DNA of 64,000 nt from Aureimonas flava (GTDB lineage: Bacteria > Pseudomonadota > Alphaproteobacteria > Rhizobiales > Rhizobiaceae). Both the position numbers and the translations under genes were made by a program. Position 1 is the stretch's first letter. Every line of letters begins with the position of its first letter. The notes beneath the pieces are model-generated. The model worked only from the letters and a program-made list of their open reading frames with translations, was not told where the DNA came from and did no database searches. Location of the stretch: contig NZ_QYRN01000002.1 of the NCBI RefSeq assembly GCF_003583935.1, positions 372,001-436,000 on the forward strand, written 5' to 3'. Positions 49,115 to 57,923 of the stretch are shown in pieces.

Positions 49115-49933
49115 TCAGCGCCCGGCGGCGGGAGCCCCGGCGCCAGGAACCCCAGCGCCAGGAACTCCGGCGACCGGCACGGGCGCGGCGGGCCGCGCGG
49201 CGGCCGCCGCCAGCGTCGGCATGGCGGCGCGCGGAGCCGGCTGCGCGGACGGGCGCGGGGTCTCGCGCGTCGCCGGCGCCGGCAGCACCGACGCGTCCAC
49301 CCAGCCGGTGAAGATGCCCGACTCCACCCGCGCGAAGCCGCCCTCCCGGCGCGTGACGCGCAAGGGCCGGCCGGGGTCCAGCACCATCCACACCGGCGCG
49401 CCCGCCCGGGGCGCCCGGCGCAGCGGCACCGGCGCGCGCGTCACCAGATGCGCGCCGGCGGGGGCCGCCGACGCGGCAGGCGGGGGCGATGCGGGCGTCG
49501 AGGCCGATGCCGGGGCCGGTGCCTGACCCTGCGCCGGAGCCGATGCCGATGCCGATGCCGGGACCGGGCGCGGCGGCCGGGCGTCCGGCACGGCGGTCCG
49601 CGCCGGAACGGCGGCCTGCCGCGGTTCGGCCTTCCTCGGTTCGATCTGGCGTGGCTCCGCCGGCCGCGCGGCCGCGCGGGCCGGGTCGGGCACCGCGGCG
49701 ACGCGCCGGGGTGCGGCGGGCTGGCGCGCGGGCGGCGTCTCGGCGGCGTCCCAGGGCAGGCGCAGCATCGCGAGCTGGGGCACGTGGCGCTCCATCATGG
49801 GCCGATTGGCGTCGAGCGCGATCCAGCCGAGCGCCAGCAGGCCGGCGCCCCACCAGAGCGGGCCGACCCGGTGCCGGGCGGCGCCGCGGCGCGGCGCGGC
49901 GGCCTTTCGGGATCGAGGCTTTCGCTGGGCCAT
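49115..49933 (-). CDS. Membrane-anchored SH3-like domain protein
   Basis: 272 residues. The Lys/Arg-rich N-terminus (1-22) is followed by one TM helix (~23-42, VGPLWWGAGLLALGWIALDA), giving a predicted N-in, C-out anchor. A long Pro/Ala/Arg-rich linker (~65-160) leads to a bacterial SH3-like domain (~163-215: VTRAPVPLRRAPRAGAPVWM, VLDPGRPLRVTRREGGFARV, GWVDASVL). SH3-like domains often bind peptidoglycan or peptides in the envelope. The C-terminus is low complexity with repeated Val-Pro-Gly-Ala units. Convergent with the response regulator 12 bases away. Function unknown beyond a likely envelope role. Confidence 0.65.
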   Translation of the reverse strand: MAQRKPRSRKAAAPRRGAARHRVGPLWWGAGLLALGWIALDANRPMMERHVPQLAMLRLPWDAAETPPARQPAAPRRVAAVPDPARAAARPAEPRQIEPRKAEPRQAAVPARTAVPDARPPRPVPASASASAPAQGQAPAPASASTPASPPPAASAAPAGAHLVTRAPVPLRRAPRAGAPVWMVLDPGRPLRVTRREGGFARVESGIFTGWVDASVLPAPATRETPRPSAQPAPRAAMPTLAAAAARPAAPVPVAGVPGAGVPGAGAPAAGR

Positions 49934-50190
49934 CGCGCGGCTCCCCCTTCGCTGGAACGTGCCCTAGACCTAGCGGGCGAAGGTGGACGGATGGTGAACA
50001 TTTCGCGAGCGCGGCCCCGCGCATTCGCCGTGTCGCGTCGCAAACCCCTGATTCGACGCGGTGATTTTCCCGGGCGCCGCGAGACGCCGTCGGCACGGGG
50101 ACGACGGGCGGCCCTTGAAACGCCGACCGGGCGACGCACCTTTCGGGCCGATACGTGCCGCGCCGGCGGCCTCGAACAAGGATCGAACCG

Positions 50191-50565
50191 ATGAACAAGC
50201 TGACGCCCTGGGCCCTTGCCGCGACGCTGGCGCTGGCCGCCTGCGGCGACGATGCGCCCTCGACGCCGGCGGCCACCGCCCCGGCCCCCGCCACCACCGC
50301 GACGGCGCCGGCGGACCCGGCGCGCACGCAGGCGCGCGAAGCCGTGGATGCGATCGGCGAGGCCGGGCGCGAGACGGGCGAGGCGATCGGGGCCGCCGCC
50401 AACGAGGCGCGCGACGCTGCCGCGCCGGCGCTGCAGCGCGCCCAAGAGGCCACCGGCCAGGCGATCGAATCGGCCAAGCAGGGCCTCAACGACCTGACGC
50501 GCGACGCCGCCTGCCGGACCGCGCGCTCGGCCAACGACGCGCAGGGCATCGCCGCCAACTGCTGA
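50191..50565 (+). CDS. Small lipoprotein
   Basis: 124 residues. An N-terminal lipoprotein signal with lipobox LAAC (ALAATLALAACGDD) predicts cleavage before the Cys and lipid attachment. The remainder is Ala/Thr/Pro-rich followed by a helical stretch with heptad-like Ala and Glu (AREAVDAIGEAGRETGEAIG, ALQRAQEATGQAIESAKQGL) and a short Cys-containing tail (AACRTARS...NC) that may form a disulfide. AAGGA lies eight bases before the ATG. The helical repeat resembles Lpp-like or YtxH-like envelope proteins. No specific function is assigned. Confidence 0.75.
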   Translation: MNKLTPWALAATLALAACGDDAPSTPAATAPAPATTATAPADPARTQAREAVDAIGEAGRETGEAIGAAANEARDAAAPALQRAQEATGQAIESAKQGLNDLTRDAACRTARSANDAQGIAANC

Positions 50566-50574
50566 GCCGCGTGG

Positions 50575-50605
50575 GGCGGGGCGGGCCCTTGCGGCCCGCC
50601 CCGCC
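50575..50605. terminator. Bidirectional terminator-like hairpin
   Basis: Thirteen-base perfect arms (50575-50587 and 50593-50605) around a five-base loop, between the convergent lipoprotein gene (ends 50565) and hybrid kinase gene (ends 50609). Position and stability fit a shared terminator, though there is no clear T-run on either side. Confidence 0.65.
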
Positions 50606-50608
50606 GCC

Positions 50609-52693
50609 TCAGGCGGCGGGTCCCCCGAGGATCATCTCGCGCACCTTGGCGCCCAGCGCCTCGTATTCGAAGGGCTTGGCGATCAGGTCCATGTTCTCGC
50701 CCAGGAACGCCCCGCGCACGGAGGCCGATTCGGCGTAGCCCGTGACGAACAGGATCTTCAGCTCCGGCCGCAGGCGCCGCGCCACCTCGGCGAGCTGACG
50801 CCCGTTCATGCCCGGCAGGCCGACATCGGTGACCAGGAGGTCGATCCGGGCCGCCGATTCCAGGATCGGCAGCGCCATGGCCGCGTCCACCGCCTCGATC
50901 GGCTGGTAGCCGAGATCGGCGAGCACGTCGACGATCAGCATGCGGACGAGGCCCTCGTCCTCCACCACCAGCACCGTCTCGCCCTGGCCGGCCGGCGCCT
51001 CGCCCGGCGCGGCTGCGGCTTCCGACGCCACGTCCCCCGGCTCGGCGGGCAGCAGCAGGCGGATCGTGGTGCCCTTGCCCTCGCGGCTCTCGATCGCCAC
51101 GTGGCCGCCGGACTGGCGGGCGAAGCCGTAGATCTGCGACAGGCCGAGCCCGGTGCCCTGGCCGAGCGGCTTGGTTGTGAAGAAGGGCTCGAAGGCCTTG
51201 GCCAGCGTTTCGGGCGACATGCCCGACCCGGTGTCGGCGACTTCCAGCACCGCGAACGGCCCGGCGCGCAAGGCGGCGCCCGCCTCCTCCGGGCCTGCCC
51301 GCCGCGCCGTGATGGTCAGCCGCCCGCCCTCGGGCATGGCGTCGCGGGCGTTGATCGCGAGGTTGAGCAGCGAGTTCTCGAGCTGGCTGACGTCGGTGCG
51401 CGCCACCAGCGGCTCGGGGCCGAGCACGGTGCGGATGGCGATGTTCTCGCCCAGCGTCCGGCGCAGGAGCTCCTCCATCTCGCGCACCACCGTGTTGAGG
51501 TCGAGCGCCTTGAGGTCGAGCGACTGGCGGCGGCCGAAGGCGAGGAGGCGCGCGGTCAGCGTCGCCGCGCGCTGGGCCGCCTGCATGGCGTTGGTGCGGT
51601 AGCGCTCCAGGGCCTGCGTGTCGCCCGTCTCGATGCGCCGACGCATCAGGTCGAGCGAGCCGATGACGCCGGCCAGCATGTTGTTGAAGTCGTGCGCGAT
51701 GCCGCCGGTGAGCTGGCCGATCGCCTCCATCTTCTGCGACTGGCGCAGCGCCTCCTCGGCGCCCTCGCGCCGCGTCATCTCGGCCGACAGCGCCTCCGTG
51801 CGCTCGGCGACGCGCGCCTCCAGCATGGCGGCGGCCTCGCGCAGCTCGGTCTCCATCCGCTTCTGGGCGGTGACGTCGAGCACGAAGATGTGGAACCCGT
51901 CGACCCGCCCCGCCGCGTCGCGGCGCGGCAGGTAGCGGATCTCGGCCAGGCGGTCGGTGCGACCGGGCATGGCGAGCCGCGTCTCCAGGCGCACCGGCTC
52001 GCCCGCCAGCGCCTGCGTCACGGCCTCGCGGCGCGTGGCGAACTGCCCCGGGCCGAGGATGTCGGGGATCGTGTGCCCGATCACGCTCCCCGCCCCCCGG
52101 CCGAACCAGTCCTCGTAGGCCCGGTTGGCGAAGCGGTAGACCAGTTCGCGGTCCACGAAAGCGATCAGCACGGGCAGCGAATCGGTGACGAGCCGCAGCT
52201 CGCGCTCGCTGGCCGCCAGCGCCTCGCGGCTGGCGGTCAGGTCGCGCAGGCGGTCGCGCATCTCGAACTGCTTCTGGCGCGCGCGCATGGACGAGGCGAT
52301 GGAGCTGACGAGGGACTCCGCGCCGAGCGGGCGCTCGAGGATCATCACGTTGGTAACGGTCTCGGGCAGGCGGTGGCGCAGGCCGACGATCGCGTCGTCA
52401 CGCCCCGTGCGGCGGGCGGCCAGCACCATGATCGGGATGTCGGACCATTCGGGCTGGAGCCGGAGCGCGCGCGCCAGCGCGTCGAAGCCGAGCTCCAGCG
52501 CCTCCTGCGTCGCGAGGATCAGCCCCACCGCCTCGCCGCCCTCGCCCGCGACGCGGGCCGCGAGCGCCCGCAGGTCGGTGCAGACCTCGGCCCGGTAGCC
52601 CTCGCGCGCCAGCAGCTCGCCCATGCTCTCGGCGTCGCGCCCGAACGGGGCGCAGACCAGGATCTCGAAGCCTTGCGCCGCCCGCCTATGCAC
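50609..52693 (-). CDS. Hybrid histidine kinase with pseudo-receiver, PAS and REC domains
   Basis: 694 residues, cytoplasmic. Residues ~8-125 have a receiver-like fold (EILVCAPFGRDAESMGELLA, IPIMVLAARR) but the strand that should carry the phospho-Asp reads VGLILATQEAL, so it is a pseudo-receiver. A PAS domain (~165-280, LPVLIAFVDRELVYRFANRA), a coiled-coil linker, a HisKA domain with His334 (GGIAHDFNNMLAGVIG), an ATPase (NLAINARDAMPEGG, EVADTGSGM, GTGLGLSQIYGFARQSGG) and a C-terminal receiver with Asp623 (LVTDVGLPGMNG) follow. The start overlaps the KaiC-like gene by eight bases, so the kinase is probably its output or input partner. Confidence 0.9.
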   Translation of the reverse strand: MHRRAAQGFEILVCAPFGRDAESMGELLAREGYRAEVCTDLRALAARVAGEGGEAVGLILATQEALELGFDALARALRLQPEWSDIPIMVLAARRTGRDDAIVGLRHRLPETVTNVMILERPLGAESLVSSIASSMRARQKQFEMRDRLRDLTASREALAASERELRLVTDSLPVLIAFVDRELVYRFANRAYEDWFGRGAGSVIGHTIPDILGPGQFATRREAVTQALAGEPVRLETRLAMPGRTDRLAEIRYLPRRDAAGRVDGFHIFVLDVTAQKRMETELREAAAMLEARVAERTEALSAEMTRREGAEEALRQSQKMEAIGQLTGGIAHDFNNMLAGVIGSLDLMRRRIETGDTQALERYRTNAMQAAQRAATLTARLLAFGRRQSLDLKALDLNTVVREMEELLRRTLGENIAIRTVLGPEPLVARTDVSQLENSLLNLAINARDAMPEGGRLTITARRAGPEEAGAALRAGPFAVLEVADTGSGMSPETLAKAFEPFFTTKPLGQGTGLGLSQIYGFARQSGGHVAIESREGKGTTIRLLLPAEPGDVASEAAAAPGEAPAGQGETVLVVEDEGLVRMLIVDVLADLGYQPIEAVDAAMALPILESAARIDLLVTDVGLPGMNGRQLAEVARRLRPELKILFVTGYAESASVRGAFLGENMDLIAKPFEYEALGAKVREMILGGPAA

Positions 52694-54188
52694 GCGTCCG
52701 GTCTTCCATCAGAGGCCCGGTCTCGCCGGAGTATTCGGGCGTCCCGGTGAGGATGCCGCGGAACTCGGCGAGCGGGGCCCCCACGCGCACGCCCTCGCCG
52801 TCGATCCGCAGCTCGCGGATCGCCTCCTCGTGCGGGCCGCTGCGGTTCTTCAGGACCGAGACCGCCTTGCGGATGCGCCCCTGCGCCTCGAAGAAGCGGA
52901 TCAGGATCACCGTGTCGGAGAGATAGGAGACGTTGAGCGAGCCGGGGATCATGGACCCGACCAGCCCGTGCTGCGGGTTGATCAGGAAGGTGCCGACGCC
53001 GCGCTGGTTGAGGTAGGACAGAAGCTCGTGGATCTGCAGGATCAGCTGCTGCTCCTGCGGCATGGCGGCGAGGTAGCCGTTGAGGCTGTCGATCACCAGG
53101 AGGCGGCAGCCGCGCTCCTCGACCTCGCGCCGGACGCTCCAGGCGAACTCGCCCGGCGCGATCTCGGCCGGGTCGATCTGGACGATGCGCAGCAGGCCGC
53201 GCTCCACATGGGCGGCGAGCTCGAGCCCCATGGCGGCGGCGCGCACCATCATGGTGCCGATGCGCTCGTCGAACTCGTAGATCGTGCAGGGCTCGCCGCG
53301 CCGGCAGGCGGCGTCGACATATTGCAGCGCCATCGTGGTCTTGCCGGTGCCGGCCGGGCCGGTGATCAGCGTGCTGGTGCCGCGCAAGGGGCCGCCGAGC
53401 AGCAGCGCGTCGAGCTCGGGGATGCCGCTGGGCAACGGATCGCCCACGAAGGGAACGTGGTGGTCGGCGGCGACGAGGCGGGGGAACACCTGCAGGCCGC
53501 CGCGTCCGATGGTGAAGTCGTGGTAGCCGGCGACGAAGTCGACCCCGCGCATCTTCTGCACCTGGAGCCTGCGGCGCGCCGGGCCGAAATCCAGGGTGAC
53601 GCGCTCCAGCGTCACGACGCCGTGGCACAGGCTGTGCAGGTGGGTGTCGCGCCGCCCCTCCTCGCCCGCCGTCAGGTCGTCGATCAGGAGCACGGTGGTC
53701 GCGCGCGGGGCGAAGAACTGCTTGAGCAGCAGCACCTGCCGGCGGTAGCGCAGGGCGTCCTGGGCGAGCAGGCGCATCTCGGACAGGCTGTCGAACACGA
53801 CGCGGCTCGGGGCCACCCGTTCCACCTCGTTCTGGATGAGCTGGATCATGCCGCCGAGCTCCACCTCCCAGGAATGGAGGATGGACTGCTCGCGGCCTTC
53901 GCCCAGCACCGCCTCGGCCGAGGACAACTCGAAGATGTCGACGCCCGAGAGGTCGAACCCGTGCGAGGCGGCGACCGCCAGAAGCTCCTCGCGCGTCTCC
54001 GAAAGGGTCACGTAGAGGCAGCGCTCGCCCCGCGCCGCGCCGTCCAGGAGGAAGCGCAGGGCCAGCGTCGTCTTGCCCGAGCCCGGCGCGCCCTCCAGGA
54101 GATACAGGCGGCCGGACGGCAGGCCGCCGTTCAGGATCTGGTCGAGTTCGGCATTGCCGGACGAGGTCCGATCGGAAGTCGCGCGCAT
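52686..54188 (-). CDS. KaiC-like double-RecA ATPase
   Basis: 500 residues with two RecA/KaiC repeats. The first has Walker A GAPGSGKT (33-40), strand RCLYVTLSETREEL and RVVFDSLSEMRLLA. The second has Walker A GPAGTGKT (277-284), PCTIYEFDERIGTMM and CRLLVIDSLNGYLAAMPQEQ. KaiC hexamers of cyanobacteria autophosphorylate and report time. Proteobacterial homologues without KaiA are often paired with histidine kinases and linked to stress responses. Here the hybrid kinase follows with overlapping ends; no KaiB is present. The ATG at 54188 is used; an in-frame GTG lies three codons earlier. Timekeeping should not be assumed. Confidence 0.85.
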   Translation of the reverse strand: MRATSDRTSSGNAELDQILNGGLPSGRLYLLEGAPGSGKTTLALRFLLDGAARGERCLYVTLSETREELLAVAASHGFDLSGVDIFELSSAEAVLGEGREQSILHSWEVELGGMIQLIQNEVERVAPSRVVFDSLSEMRLLAQDALRYRRQVLLLKQFFAPRATTVLLIDDLTAGEEGRRDTHLHSLCHGVVTLERVTLDFGPARRRLQVQKMRGVDFVAGYHDFTIGRGGLQVFPRLVAADHHVPFVGDPLPSGIPELDALLLGGPLRGTSTLITGPAGTGKTTMALQYVDAACRRGEPCTIYEFDERIGTMMVRAAAMGLELAAHVERGLLRIVQIDPAEIAPGEFAWSVRREVEERGCRLLVIDSLNGYLAAMPQEQQLILQIHELLSYLNQRGVGTFLINPQHGLVGSMIPGSLNVSYLSDTVILIRFFEAQGRIRKAVSVLKNRSGPHEEAIRELRIDGEGVRVGAPLAEFRGILTGTPEYSGETGPLMEDRTRA

Positions 54189-54372
54189 CGGAGGCACTCT
54201 CGAACTCGGTGGGTCGCTCGGCGGCCGCGAGGGTCCGCTCGATATTGACTAGCCGCGCGCCCCCGGCGGCGCAACGCCTTTGCACGCCCTGGCCATGGCG
54301 GCACGGCCCGTGGCACGATCGGCCGGGCGGGGGCTGCGACAAACCGCGCGGCCGGCGGGAAGGGTCGGGACG

Positions 54373-55074
54373 ATGACAGGCAGGGTGGCGCTGGTGACGG
54401 CGGGGGGCAGCGGCATGGGCGCGGCGGCGGCGCGGCGGCTCGCCGCGGACGGGTTCAAGGTCGCCATCCTCTCCTCTTCCGGCAAGGGCGAGGCGCTGGC
54501 CGAGGCGCTCGGCGGCTTCGGCGTCACCGGCTCGAACCAGCGGGTCGAGGATCTCGGGCGCCTCCTGGACGGGGCGATGGCGCGCTGGGGCCGGGTCGAC
54601 GCGCTGGTCAACAGCGCCGGCCACGGCCCGCGCGCGCCGATCCTCGCGATCACCGACGAGGACTGGCATCGCGGCCTCGACACCTACTTCCTCAACGTCG
54701 TGCGGCCCGCGCGGCTCGTGGCGCCGGTGATGGCCGAGGGCGGCGGTGGGGCGATCGTCAACGTGTCCACCGCCTGGGCCTTCGAGCCGAGCCCGCTGTT
54801 TCCGACATCGGCGGTGTTCCGCGCGGGGCTCGCCGCCTTCACCAAGCTCTTCGCCGACGAGATGGCGCCCCGCAACGTGCGGATGAACAACGTCCTGCCC
54901 GGCTGGATCGACAGCCTGCCGGGCACGGACGAGCGCCGCGACAGCGTGCCGATGCGGCGCTACGGCACCACCGCGGAGATCGCCGCCACGATCGCCTTCC
55001 TGGTGTCGGAGGGGGCCGGCTACATCACCGGCCAGAACATCCGGGTCGACGGCGGGCTGACGCGATCGGTCTGA
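54373..55074 (+). CDS. SDR-fold protein lacking the catalytic Tyr and Lys
   Basis: 233 residues, short-chain dehydrogenase/reductase fold. The nucleotide loop reads ALVTAGGSGMGAAAARRLA and the NSAG motif is present (VNSAGHGPRAP). In the active site, where YxxxK is expected, the segment FPTSAVFRAGLAAFTKLFAD aligns with Ser in place of Tyr and Arg in place of Lys when the following AFTK is matched. Normal hydride chemistry is therefore doubtful. The C-terminus (GYITGQNIRVDGGLTRSV) is typical for the family. It might bind NAD(P) as a regulator or act by a different mechanism. Convergent with the mannitol-dehydrogenase-family gene, four bases apart. Confidence 0.8.
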   Translation: MTGRVALVTAGGSGMGAAAARRLAADGFKVAILSSSGKGEALAEALGGFGVTGSNQRVEDLGRLLDGAMARWGRVDALVNSAGHGPRAPILAITDEDWHRGLDTYFLNVVRPARLVAPVMAEGGGGAIVNVSTAWAFEPSPLFPTSAVFRAGLAAFTKLFADEMAPRNVRMNNVLPGWIDSLPGTDERRDSVPMRRYGTTAEIAATIAFLVSEGAGYITGQNIRVDGGLTRSV

Positions 55075-55078
55075 CCGG

Positions 55079-56554
55079 TCAGGCGCGCTCGGCGACGGCG
55101 GCGGCAGAGCCCACGGCGAGCAGCCGGCCGAGCGCCTCGGTCACCGCCCGGCGGAAGCGCGGGTCGGCCGGCAAGTCGTCGCCGAACACGTCCTGAACCG
55201 TCAGGAAGGCGTCGACGAGGCGCGCCGGGTCCTCGCCCGCGCCGTCGGTCAGCGCGCGCAGCCGCGCGGCCATCGGATCGCGCACGTCGATCGTCCCGCC
55301 CCGCTCGTCGCGCCCGCCGGCGTAGCGGATCCAGCCGGCCAGGCCGAGAGCCAGCCGCTCGAACGGCTCGCCCGCCCGCAGCCGGTCGCGGATCGTGCCG
55401 AGCAGGCGCTGCGGCACCTTCTGCGAGCCGTCCATGGCGATCTGCCAGGTGCGGTGGCGCAGCGCCGGGTTGCGGAAGCGCTCGAGGAGCTCGGCGCGGT
55501 AGGCGGCGAGGTCGAAGCCGAACAGCGGCGGCAGGGTGGGCGCGATCTCCTGGCTCATCATCCCGGCGAGCAGCGCGGCGAAGGGCTCGTCGGCCATGGC
55601 CTGCGACACGGTCTCGTGGCCGGCGAGGTAGCCGAGATAGGCGAGCGTCGAGTGCGAGCCGTTGAGGAGGCGCAGCTTCATCAGCTCGAAGGGCTCGACG
55701 TCGGCGACGAAGCGCGCCCCGCCCACGGTCCAGTCCGGCCGCCCGTCGGCGAACCGGTCCTCGATCACCCATTGCGAGAAGGGCTCGGTCATCACCGGCC
55801 AGGCGTCCTCGCGCCCGAGCGCGCCCGCCACCAGCGCCCGGTCGGCGTCGGTGGTGGCCGGCACGATGCGGTCCACCATGGTCGAGGGAAAGGGCACCTC
55901 GCGCGCGACGAAGCCGCCGAGCGCCGCCCCGCGCAGCTCGGCGAAGGCGGACACCACGCGCCGCGCCGTCTCGCCGTTGGCCGGAAGGTTGTCGCAGGAC
56001 AGGACGGTGAAGGGCGGCAGGCCCCGCTCGCGCCGGCGGTGCAGCGCCTCCACCAGGAAGCCGGGCGCCGAGCGCGGCGCATGCGGGTTGGCGAGGTCGT
56101 GGACGATGTCGGGATGGTCGCGGTCGAGCTCGCCCGTGGCGGGAAGGTGGCAGTAGCCCTTCTCCGTGACGGTCAGCGAGACGATGCGCGTGGTGGGCGC
56201 CGCCATCAGAGCCAGCACCGCCTCCGGGTCCTCGGGCGCCACGAGCTGGCGCAGGATGGCGCCGACCACCTGGAACCGGTCGCCCTCGCCCGAGCGCACC
56301 GCCACCGTGTAGAGCCCGTCCTGGGGCTCGAGCGCGTCGCGCGTGTCGGGGCTGCGCAGCGAGACGCCGGCGATGCCCCAGGCGTGGTCGCCGCCCGCCA
56401 GCACCGCCTCGGTCGCCACAGCCTGGTGCGCGCGGTGAAAGGCGCCGAGCCCGAGATGCACGATCCCGATGCGCACGGCGTCCCGGTCGTAGGGCGGACG
56501 CGCGACGTCGGCGGGCAGCGCGGGCAGGGCGGCGGAGGACAGGCGTTGGGTCAC
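55079..56554 (-). CDS. Mannitol dehydrogenase family enzyme (mannitol 2-dehydrogenase / fructuronate reductase)
   Basis: 491 residues, the size of polyol-specific long-chain dehydrogenases. The N-terminal Rossmann domain shows IGIVHLGLGAFHRAHQA. The catalytic pattern K-x4-N-x2-H is seen in LMKLRLLNGSHSTLAYLG, and VTEKGYCH, VLSCDNLPANG and FPSTMVDRIVP are family hallmarks. It interconverts a sugar alcohol or hexonate and its keto form with NAD(P), for example mannitol/fructose or mannonate/fructuronate. The start is GTG 56554, with AAGGA seven bases upstream. No polyol transporter is adjacent, so substrate choice is open. Confidence 0.88.
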   Translation of the reverse strand: MTQRLSSAALPALPADVARPPYDRDAVRIGIVHLGLGAFHRAHQAVATEAVLAGGDHAWGIAGVSLRSPDTRDALEPQDGLYTVAVRSGEGDRFQVVGAILRQLVAPEDPEAVLALMAAPTTRIVSLTVTEKGYCHLPATGELDRDHPDIVHDLANPHAPRSAPGFLVEALHRRRERGLPPFTVLSCDNLPANGETARRVVSAFAELRGAALGGFVAREVPFPSTMVDRIVPATTDADRALVAGALGREDAWPVMTEPFSQWVIEDRFADGRPDWTVGGARFVADVEPFELMKLRLLNGSHSTLAYLGYLAGHETVSQAMADEPFAALLAGMMSQEIAPTLPPLFGFDLAAYRAELLERFRNPALRHRTWQIAMDGSQKVPQRLLGTIRDRLRAGEPFERLALGLAGWIRYAGGRDERGGTIDVRDPMAARLRALTDGAGEDPARLVDAFLTVQDVFGDDLPADPRFRRAVTEALGRLLAVGSAAAVAERA

Positions 56555-56678
56555 GGGCGAATCCTTGGCGAAACGAAACGGGACGCACGCTCGGACGGGC
56601 CCCGGTCGCCGGTGCCCGAATCGGCTGTCCGCTTCATCGTCGCCCCGTGCCGGGCTGTCAATCGAGCCGCGCGAGCGC

Positions 56679-57923
56679 TCAGCCGCCGGACGGCACGAGC
56701 GTGGGCCGGCGCGCGGGCGGCCCCCCGCGCGCCAGCAACGCCTCCAGCGCCTCCACGTCCATCGGGCCGGCGAGCAGGTATCCCTGGAACGCCTGCACCC
56801 TCAGCCGCGACAGGAGCGCGAGCTCGCCTTGCGTCTCGACGCCCTCCGCCACCACCTTGCAGCCGCACTGGTCGGCGAAGCCGATCAGCGCGGTGGCCAG
56901 GGCCTCGCGCATCGGATCGGTGTCGACGCCGCGCACGAGGCTCCGGTCGAGCTTGATGATGTCGGGCCGGATGGCGACGATGCGGCTCATGCTGGAATAG
57001 CCGGCGCCCACGTCGTCCACCGCGATCCGCATGCCGCGTGCGCGAAGGCCCGCCAGAGCGGCCAGGAGGCCCCCGTAGTCTTCGATCCGCTCGTGCTCGG
57101 TCAGCTCCAGCACGATCCGGTCGGCGGGACTGGCGTCGAACAGGGCCGCGAAGCCCGGATCGAGGCTCGCGGTGGGCGAGGCGTTGAGCCCGAGCTGCAC
57201 CGCGTGGCGGCGCCAGACCGGGGCATGCGCCGCCAGCGCGTTGGCGATCGCCCGGTGCTCGAGCTCCACCTGGAGCCCGGTCCTCGCCGCGTCCGCGAAC
57301 CACGTCTCCACCGCGCGGTCGTCGGGAAAGCGCGACAGCGCCTCCGAGCCGGCGGGCACGAGCCCGTCGAGAAGGAACACCGGCTGGAACACGATCCGCG
57401 GGCCGCCCTCCGCCAGGAGCGTCAGGACGCGGCTGCGCCGAGCGACGTCGAGGCTCTCGGCCTGGAGGTCGCGGTCGATGCGCTGCGCCACGAGCCCCGC
57501 GAAGATGCGCAGCATGGCAAGGTCGCGCTCGTTGAGCGAATGATCGGGCGCATGGCCGAAGCAGCAGAACGTGCCGTAGACCGCGCCGTTCGACAGGCGG
57601 ATCGGCACGCTGAGATGGGCGCCCACGGGCAGGGTCTGGGTCGCCGCCAGGCACCGCGCCTCCGGCACGGCGGCGGTGTCGGGGATCAGCGCGGGCAGGC
57701 GCCCCTCCGCCACGCCGGCGCAGTAGCTTCCCGCCAGCGGGTCCGAGCCGCCTTCGCGCACCGCGCCGGGCGCGTCCGAGTCCACCACGCGGAAGATCCG
57801 CCGCCCGCCCGCGAACTCGCCGATGAAGGCGACGTCGAGCCCGAGATTGTGCCGCACGAGGCGCAGCATGTCGCGGATGTCGAGAAGGCCGTCCGACGGG
57901 TGACCCGATTCCTGGCGCTGCAT
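56679..57923 (-). CDS. GAF-EAL cyclic-di-GMP phosphodiesterase
   Basis: 414 residues, soluble. A GAF-type sensor (~12-155; FIGEFAGGRRIFRVVDSD, GAHLSVPIRLSNGAVYGTFC) precedes an EAL domain (~172-400). The EAL residues are conserved: Glu-Ala-Leu at 194-196 (GSEALSRF), the Asn in LNASPTAS, LELTEHE, VDDVGAGYSS (usual DDFG, Phe to Val), IIKLDRSLV, VAEGVET and FQGYLLAGPM. It should hydrolyse cyclic-di-GMP to pGpG in response to a GAF ligand, lowering biofilm formation and favouring motility. No GGDEF domain is attached. It stands alone, upstream of a 589-base gap. Confidence 0.88.
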   Translation of the reverse strand: MQRQESGHPSDGLLDIRDMLRLVRHNLGLDVAFIGEFAGGRRIFRVVDSDAPGAVREGGSDPLAGSYCAGVAEGRLPALIPDTAAVPEARCLAATQTLPVGAHLSVPIRLSNGAVYGTFCCFGHAPDHSLNERDLAMLRIFAGLVAQRIDRDLQAESLDVARRSRVLTLLAEGGPRIVFQPVFLLDGLVPAGSEALSRFPDDRAVETWFADAARTGLQVELEHRAIANALAAHAPVWRRHAVQLGLNASPTASLDPGFAALFDASPADRIVLELTEHERIEDYGGLLAALAGLRARGMRIAVDDVGAGYSSMSRIVAIRPDIIKLDRSLVRGVDTDPMREALATALIGFADQCGCKVVAEGVETQGELALLSRLRVQAFQGYLLAGPMDVEALEALLARGGPPARRPTLVPSGG

